Shown here one piece after another: positions 36,727 through 40,591 of a stretch of 40,591 bases of DNA. The notes below the pieces were generated by a model, which searched no databases, was not told the origin of the DNA, and worked only from the letters and a program-made list of their open reading frames with translations. The DNA comes from an uncultured Prochlorococcus sp. Its GTDB lineage: Bacteria; Cyanobacteriota; Cyanobacteriia; PCC-6307; Cyanobiaceae. Made by a program: the position numbers and the translations under genes. How positions within the stretch are numbered: position 1 is the first letter of the stretch; every line of letters starts with the position of its first letter. The stretch is taken from contig CACILY010000008.1 of NCBI GenBank assembly GCA_902587615.1, forward strand, positions 1 through 40,591, in the 5' to 3' direction.

Positions 36727-37257
36727 ATGTCCTTACGTTTATCAAGTACAGCTCTCTTCGTGATTATGAGCTTATCATTTTCTCCGATGTCACTTAATGC
36801 TCAGGAAACAGATACTTCTACTTATAAAGTTCTTGCGAATGAAAAGACCGGATTGAATCTAGCCACTATTAAGGAATTAATTCAAAAAGGAGATGAGTCC
36901 TTTTCTAAAGAGGAATTAGATCAGGCTAGAAAACACTTTGATGAAGCCAGAGTCTTAACAAGACAACTATTAAGTTTTTATAGAGATATAAATGGTTCTT
37001 TTAGAGGTATTGATGCCAGGATTCCAAGAGAAATGGACTCCAAAGGAAGAGAAGCCCAGGTTTTGTTGGCTAAAACAAATCTTAGACTTGCATCTTTATT
37101 TAGAAGACGTAATGAACCGGAGGTGGCAGTTCCTTTGCTTATTGAAGTTCTTAAACTTATGACTCCTACACGAGCAGAAGGTCAAAAAGCTTATCAAACT
37201 TTACTTGAGCTAGGGTTCGTTGAAACTCCTTATGCTGGCGCTAGGAAAGAGATTTAA
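36727..37257 (+). CDS. Exported helical protein, TPR-like, function unknown
   Basis: The first about 25 residues form a signal peptide (hydrophobic SSTALFVIMSLSFSPMSLNA, likely cleavage before QET). The mature part of about 150 residues is mainly helical. Segments such as LIQKGDESFSKEELDQARKH and LLAKTNLRLASLFRRRNEPE have the alternating small/large pattern of TPR repeats. A lumenal or periplasmic scaffold role is plausible. I recognise it only as a cyanobacterial conserved hypothetical. It is 45 bases after the plsC-type gene and 41 before bolA, all on the same strand. Confidence 0.7.
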   Translation: MSLRLSSTALFVIMSLSFSPMSLNAQETDTSTYKVLANEKTGLNLATIKELIQKGDESFSKEELDQARKHFDEARVLTRQLLSFYRDINGSFRGIDARIPREMDSKGREAQVLLAKTNLRLASLFRRRNEPEVAVPLLIEVLKLMTPTRAEGQKAYQTLLELGFVETPYAGARKEI

Positions 37258-37298
37258 TTAAGTTTCATTCCTTTAAAAAATCTATTAGAACACTCTTA

Positions 37299-37538
37299 AT
37301 GGTTCAATCTGAACAAATAGTTTCACTGATAACTAGAGCAATTCCAGACGCGAAGGTTTCAGTGGAAGATCTAAATGGTGGTGGTGACCATTTACAACTC
37401 AACGTTGTCTCGTCGGCTTTTACCGGACTTACCTTGATCAAACAGCATCAATTGGTCTATTCAGCCTTGAAAAATGAGCTAGCAAATGAGTCTATTCACG
37501 CGTTGGCTTTAAATACTTCCGTACCTGACTTAAATTAA
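37299..37538 (+). CDS. bolA: BolA family protein
   Basis: BolA proteins bind monothiol glutaredoxins through a shared [2Fe-2S] cluster and take part in iron and redox control. The 79-residue product has the class II KH-like BolA fold. The strand and loop DLNGGGDHLQLNVVS carries the Fe-S-ligand region with H31, SSAFTGLTLIKQHQLVYSAL forms the main helix, and IHALALNTSVP the last strand. Eleven bases separate it from grxD, so the two partners are co-expressed. Confidence 0.93.
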   Translation: MVQSEQIVSLITRAIPDAKVSVEDLNGGGDHLQLNVVSSAFTGLTLIKQHQLVYSALKNELANESIHALALNTSVPDLN

Positions 37539-37549
37539 AAGATTTACCT

Positions 37550-37873
37550 ATGGAAAAACAGACAAAAGATCGCATTGAACACCTAATCAACTCAAGCCCT
37601 ATCTTTGTTTTTATGAAGGGAACTAAGTTAATGCCTCAATGTGGCTTCTCTAACAATGTTGTCCAAATTCTCAATTCACTAGGAATGACTTATGACACTT
37701 TTGATGTTCTTTCTGATTTTGAGATAAGGGGCGGTATCAAGGAGTACTCAGATTGGCCAACTATTCCACAAGTGTATGTAAAAGGAGAGTTTATTGGAGG
37801 CTCTGACATTTTGATAGAGATGTATAACTCTGGTGAATTGCGTGAGAAGCTTGAAATAGCATTAGCTTCATAA
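37550..37873 (+). CDS. grxD: Monothiol glutaredoxin, Grx4 family
   Basis: This CGFS-type glutaredoxin binds a [2Fe-2S] cluster with glutathione and delivers or senses clusters rather than reducing disulfides. The motif MKGTKLMPQCGFSNN at about residues 22-36 holds the single active Cys (C31). The glutathione-binding blocks DWPTIPQVYVKGEFIGGSDI follow. At 107 residues it is the standard single-domain form. Pairing with bolA upstream is the well-known arrangement. It is convergent with the DUF6761-like gene, with 14 bases between the stops. Confidence 0.96.
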   Translation: MEKQTKDRIEHLINSSPIFVFMKGTKLMPQCGFSNNVVQILNSLGMTYDTFDVLSDFEIRGGIKEYSDWPTIPQVYVKGEFIGGSDILIEMYNSGELREKLEIALAS

Positions 37874-37887
37874 TTATTTTATATTAT

Positions 37888-38154
37888 TTAATTTTCTTTT
37901 TGAAAGAATAATTTACTTATATCTCCATCGGGTCCTACGAAGCTTGAGGGATCCAAGATCCATCTCTCAATAAGTTTTTCTAGAGTTTCTTGATCTCTTT
38001 GGCCTAAATCTTTGCATTTCCTTAGAGCATCTAAATATCCATTTGCATACAACCTAAGTTCTGCAGGACTGTGGTTTTTGCTAACTAGTTCTTGGCAAGC
38101 ATCACAAATTGATTGGAAGTGCCTTATTGTCTTGGGAGCATCAAATGATGTCAT
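37888..38154 (-). CDS. Small cyanobacterial conserved protein (DUF6761-like)
   Basis: The 88-residue protein is soluble and mostly helical: FQSICDACQELVSKNHSPAE, then LRLYANGYLDALRKCKDLGQ, then LEKLIERWILDPSSFVGPDG. The last block with WILDPSSFVGPDG is a pattern I associate with a small cyanobacterial family (DUF6761), from memory and unverified. Two Cys in CDAC at 17-20 could bind metal but have no clear partners. It is divergent from the OmpR-type regulator, with 89 bases between start codons, so it could be a target or partner of that regulator. Confidence 0.7.
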   Translation of the reverse strand: MTSFDAPKTIRHFQSICDACQELVSKNHSPAELRLYANGYLDALRKCKDLGQRDQETLEKLIERWILDPSSFVGPDGDISKLFFQKEN

Positions 38155-38207
38155 TGCTTGTTGTAACCAAATTTTGGTGCAGCTTCTTAAGGGTAATGCC
38201 TTATCTT

Positions 38208-38234
38208 AACGGAGCTCTTTAAAACGGAGCTCTT
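38208..38234 (+). repeat. 12-base direct repeat upstream of the OmpR-type regulator
   Basis: AACGGAGCTCTT occurs at 38208-38219 and again at 38223-38234, a period of 15 bases, ending 9 bases before the GTG start of the regulator. It lies in the divergent gap shared with the DUF6761-like gene. OmpR-family proteins bind direct repeats, so an autoregulatory site is possible. The core GAGCTC is also a palindrome. Confidence 0.45.
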
Positions 38235-38243
38235 CTCAGGCTC

Positions 38244-39002
38244 GTGACCTCTATTACTTCAGATCTTCTCTCTAATCAATCAAACCCAGCTTCTTCAGCG
38301 GGTTCTTCAGATCAACCTGCAACTCAAAGCCCTTCGAAGGTATTAGTTGTAGAGCCTCATCCAACGCTGCGTACAGTTCTTGTACAACGTTTGAGACAGG
38401 ATGGTCATCTCGCAGCAGCAGTCTCTTCCGCTGACGAGGCTGTCGATTTATGTCGTGATCAATCTCCAGATCTTCTTGTAAGTGCTGAATTGCTTGAACA
38501 GAATTCTGCACTTCGTTTGGCTCAACAGTTAGGTTGTTCTGTAATAGTTCTTACAGCTAGATCTGGTGTAGAACCATTGGTTGGCCTTCTAGATGAAGGA
38601 GCTGATGATGTAATGCGTAAGCCATTTGGTTTAGAAGAGTTAGCTGCTCGGTGCAGGACACTTTTGAAGCGTGGGCGAATAGGGCTCCAGGAACGGGTCT
38701 CTGTTGGACCTCTAGAAGTTCATTTGTTGCTTCGTCAGGTGACGTTAAGAGAAAAGCCTGTTGAACTGAGTCCTCGAGAATTTGCACTTTTATGTGCTTT
38801 GCTCATGCCTCCAGGTATGGTACGAAGTCGTCATGAGCTATTAAGAATGGCTTGGCCGCCTTTTAGTGGAGGTCCAAGGTCTGTTGACACTCAAGTCCTG
38901 ACACTCCGCAGAAAACTTGAGCAGGCTGGCTTGGGAGATGGTGGTGGTATTACAACAGTGCGTCAGCAGGGATATAGGTTCAGTCTAGATACTCTTCCGT
39001 GA
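38244..39002 (+). CDS. OmpR-family regulator with degenerate receiver domain
   Basis: The 252-residue protein has a Ser/Gln-rich leader (1-31), a receiver-like domain (32-143) and a winged-helix DNA-binding domain (about 153-248, with LSPREFALLCALL, SVDTQVLTLRRKLE and TTVRQQGYRF). In the receiver the acidic pair reads E37-P38, and the phosphoacceptor Asp is replaced by A81 in DLLVSAELL, while the conserved Thr (T104) and Lys (K126) remain. It probably cannot be phosphorylated in the standard way. No kinase gene is adjacent. The start is GTG at 38244, as no in-frame ATG precedes the domain. The gene looks higher in G+C than its neighbours. I cannot name it as RpaA, RpaB or NblR. Confidence 0.9.
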   Translation: MTSITSDLLSNQSNPASSAGSSDQPATQSPSKVLVVEPHPTLRTVLVQRLRQDGHLAAAVSSADEAVDLCRDQSPDLLVSAELLEQNSALRLAQQLGCSVIVLTARSGVEPLVGLLDEGADDVMRKPFGLEELAARCRTLLKRGRIGLQERVSVGPLEVHLLLRQVTLREKPVELSPREFALLCALLMPPGMVRSRHELLRMAWPPFSGGPRSVDTQVLTLRRKLEQAGLGDGGGITTVRQQGYRFSLDTLP

Positions 39003-39024
39003 TAACTAATCAACCTGAGAAAGT

Positions 39025-40587
39025 CTAAGTAGGCAGATCCCATGGGTTTAAACCTAGCTGGGCACCAATTTTATGAGCACAAGCAAACCCACTAAACGCA
39101 ACAGCATTTAGCCCCTGACCAGGGAAACAAGAGTCACCTACGCAGTAAAGATTTTTAATCTTTGTACTATTGAACGGCATAGGTAATAGACCTGGTAGAC
39201 GTAGAGAAGGAATTGGACCGTAACTGCCTTTATGTCTTCCTAAAAATCTACGATGTGTACGAGGGGTCCCTATTTCTTTATGTGTTATTTGATCTTTTAT
39301 GCCTGGTAAAACTTGCTCCATTTTATTTATTAGATTATTTGAAAGCTCTTGTTTTTTTTCTAGATAATCTTTTGTGCTAAGGCTATCCCATTCTTCTATG
39401 GTGGATGGGGTGAAAGCATGGACAATATGTTTGCCTTCTGGTGCTAAAGATGAATCGAGTAACGTCGGGATAGACATGAAGGTTACACCTTGATTCTCTT
39501 CCATTTCCTCCCATTTGTTCAAGATTAAATGATGACAATGGGTTTGTTTAGGTATTAGATCAGCATTAACCCCTAGATGTAATGATAAAAAAGAAGGTGA
39601 AGGTTGATATCTTTTCTGCCATCTAGATTCGGATGAGGGAATCTTATCTATCTCTATGAGTGGGTTTTCGACTCCTTCTCCTCCGAAAGTATTCCAGCGT
39701 GTTGCATTAGAAATTACAACTTGCGCATATATTCTGTCTCCATTATCAAGTTCGACACCTATTGCTTTTTTCTTTTCTAAAAGGACTTTTTTGACTTTTG
39801 ATTTATATCTAATTTCTCCTCCTAAGTTCTCTAAACCTTTTACAAGCTTTTCAGCTATTATTCCAACCCCACCTCTTGGATAGTTTATTCCACCAGCATG
39901 TCGATCTGAGAAGACCATGCCCGCATTGATCATTGGAGTTCTTTCTGCTGGCATGACAGACCAACAGAAACATTCAATGTCTATAAATTTTAGTAGTTGA
40001 GGATCTTTTATATGATGAGCTGCGACATCCCCTACATTAATTGGTAGCCATCTTGCAAGACCAAGACAGGCTAATGGTGCCTTGAAAAATACTTTAGCTA
40101 GATATGTTGGATCTTCTATGGAAAGTAATGGCATTGCATCAAGACAATTGAAGACTTGCCAGCAAACGTTGTAGAACTTTTTTATTCCTTTGGTTTCATG
40201 CGGAAAAATAGAACACAGTTTAGAGATGAAATCGTTGTAATTTCTATCAACTGAAATTTCTAAATTATTCGGTAAGTGGTAAGCAAGTTGAACTGGATCT
40301 GGAATCGTTTCGCATTCTTCTCCAACATCAGCGAGTGCCCTTGTTAGAAGATTTGTATATCCGTTTTCCCCGAAGCCAAAAATCATTGAAGCACCAACAT
40401 CAAAGGTATAGCCTTTTCGTTTAAAAGATCCACCACTTCCGCCAGGAATTTTATAACTTTCTAAAACAAGGACCTTTGCTTTTTTTGCAGCTAATTGACT
40501 AGCAGTCACTAGTCCTCCTAATCCAGAACCAATGACAATTGCATCCCAGTTATTGATGTTCTTGTCAGGGTATTCTCTAATTGTCAT
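39025..40587 (-). CDS. crtH: Carotene isomerase (prolycopene isomerase) CrtH
   Basis: CrtH converts cis-carotenes from the desaturase steps to all-trans-lycopene for beta- and alpha-carotene synthesis. The N-terminal FAD-binding motif is DAIVIGSGLGGLVTASQLAA (15-34), ending in the acidic VLE at about 41-43, followed by PGGSGGSFKRKGYTFDVGAS as in CRTISO proteins. The C-terminal block NLYCVGDSCFPGQGLNAVA is the FAD-contacting GDS/PGQG region. At 520 residues it matches cyanobacterial CrtH and is longer than bacterial CrtI. The ATG lies four bases from the right edge, so any promoter is outside the window. It is convergent with the regulator gene. Confidence 0.95.
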   Translation of the reverse strand: MTIREYPDKNINNWDAIVIGSGLGGLVTASQLAAKKAKVLVLESYKIPGGSGGSFKRKGYTFDVGASMIFGFGENGYTNLLTRALADVGEECETIPDPVQLAYHLPNNLEISVDRNYNDFISKLCSIFPHETKGIKKFYNVCWQVFNCLDAMPLLSIEDPTYLAKVFFKAPLACLGLARWLPINVGDVAAHHIKDPQLLKFIDIECFCWSVMPAERTPMINAGMVFSDRHAGGINYPRGGVGIIAEKLVKGLENLGGEIRYKSKVKKVLLEKKKAIGVELDNGDRIYAQVVISNATRWNTFGGEGVENPLIEIDKIPSSESRWQKRYQPSPSFLSLHLGVNADLIPKQTHCHHLILNKWEEMEENQGVTFMSIPTLLDSSLAPEGKHIVHAFTPSTIEEWDSLSTKDYLEKKQELSNNLINKMEQVLPGIKDQITHKEIGTPRTHRRFLGRHKGSYGPIPSLRLPGLLPMPFNSTKIKNLYCVGDSCFPGQGLNAVAFSGFACAHKIGAQLGLNPWDLPT

Positions 40588-40591
40588 GGCA

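Noticed and set aside
37894-37908. TTCTTT-TTG-AAAGAA hairpin between grxD and the DUF6761-like gene
   Set aside because: A three-base loop and A/T-only stem inside coding sequence with no clear T-run; too likely by chance to call a terminator.
38272-38787. Two open frames antisense to the OmpR-type regulator (about 79 and 76 codons)
   Set aside because: They lie wholly inside a convincing gene of higher G+C, show no domain or start signal, and are explained by codon composition.
38244-39002. Regulator as a pseudogene
   Set aside because: The frame is intact, the winged-helix domain is complete and the receiver keeps its Thr and Lys, so substitution of the Asp is better read as a change of mode than decay.
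1-40591. Mobile elements, CRISPR arrays, toxin-antitoxin, phage-defence or biosynthetic clusters
   Set aside because: No transposase, integrase, spaced repeats, Cas-like or toxin-like genes were seen; RecBCD and the ABC exporter are the only loosely related items and are core functions.

Overview
The window is an A+T-rich, gene-dense piece of a marine picocyanobacterial chromosome, most likely a low-light-type Prochlorococcus. The evidence is the gene content (CrtH-type carotene isomerase, PsbP lipoprotein, E. coli-type RecBCD, cyanobacteria-restricted small proteins), the very short intergenic gaps, the frequent four-base gene overlaps and the low G+C by eye. The clade call is an inference from general knowledge, not a database match. 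I recognise 35 protein-coding genes. I see no rRNA, tRNA, CRISPR array, insertion sequence, integrase or phage gene, and no stretch above 300 bases without a gene.

Layout, left to right. 1-13.6 kb: malQ (+) faces a minus-strand group (membrane-anchored HTH protein, RsuA-family pseudouridine synthase, small membrane protein, AarF/UbiB-family kinase). Then come a fold-type I Orn/Lys/Arg decarboxylase and cdsA (+), followed by a minus-strand run: DUF2993 protein, alpha/beta hydrolase, GldA-like dehydrogenase, clpC and rimI. 13.6-19.2 kb: a tightly packed plus-strand operon, lysA-cdaA-uppS-bioB-trhO-GNAT-like gene, with three successive 4-base overlaps. 19.2-25.4 kb: lipA and recR (-), psbP (+), then an ABC exporter, a small secreted 4-Cys protein and a DEAD-box RNA helicase (-). 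25.6-35.9 kb: a complete minus-strand RecBCD locus, recC - ICMT-like membrane protein - recB - recD, preceded by pdxJ. 35.9-40.6 kb: plsC-type acyltransferase, a secreted helical protein, bolA and grxD (+), a small cyanobacterial protein (-), an OmpR-type regulator with a degenerate receiver (+), and crtH (-), which starts four bases from the right edge.

How the genes relate. lysA, cdaA and uppS group meso-DAP use, c-di-AMP synthesis and the undecaprenyl carrier, which is a cell-envelope theme. bolA and grxD are a classic [2Fe-2S] pair, and lipA and bioB are Fe-S enzymes elsewhere in the window. recB, recC and recD form a full double-strand-break repair machine whose nuclease and both motor ATPase sites look intact.

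Most of the window is ordinary core genome, and I did not find a clearly new multi-gene system. The best leads are small: recR appears to start at CTG, overlapping the stop of an 11-codon upstream ORF; the OmpR-type regulator has lost its phosphoacceptor Asp and has a 12-base direct repeat just upstream; a 10-bp inverted repeat surrounds the pdxJ stop before the recC operon; the RNA helicase mRNA has a structured leader; and an ICMT-like gene sits inside the recCBD operon.
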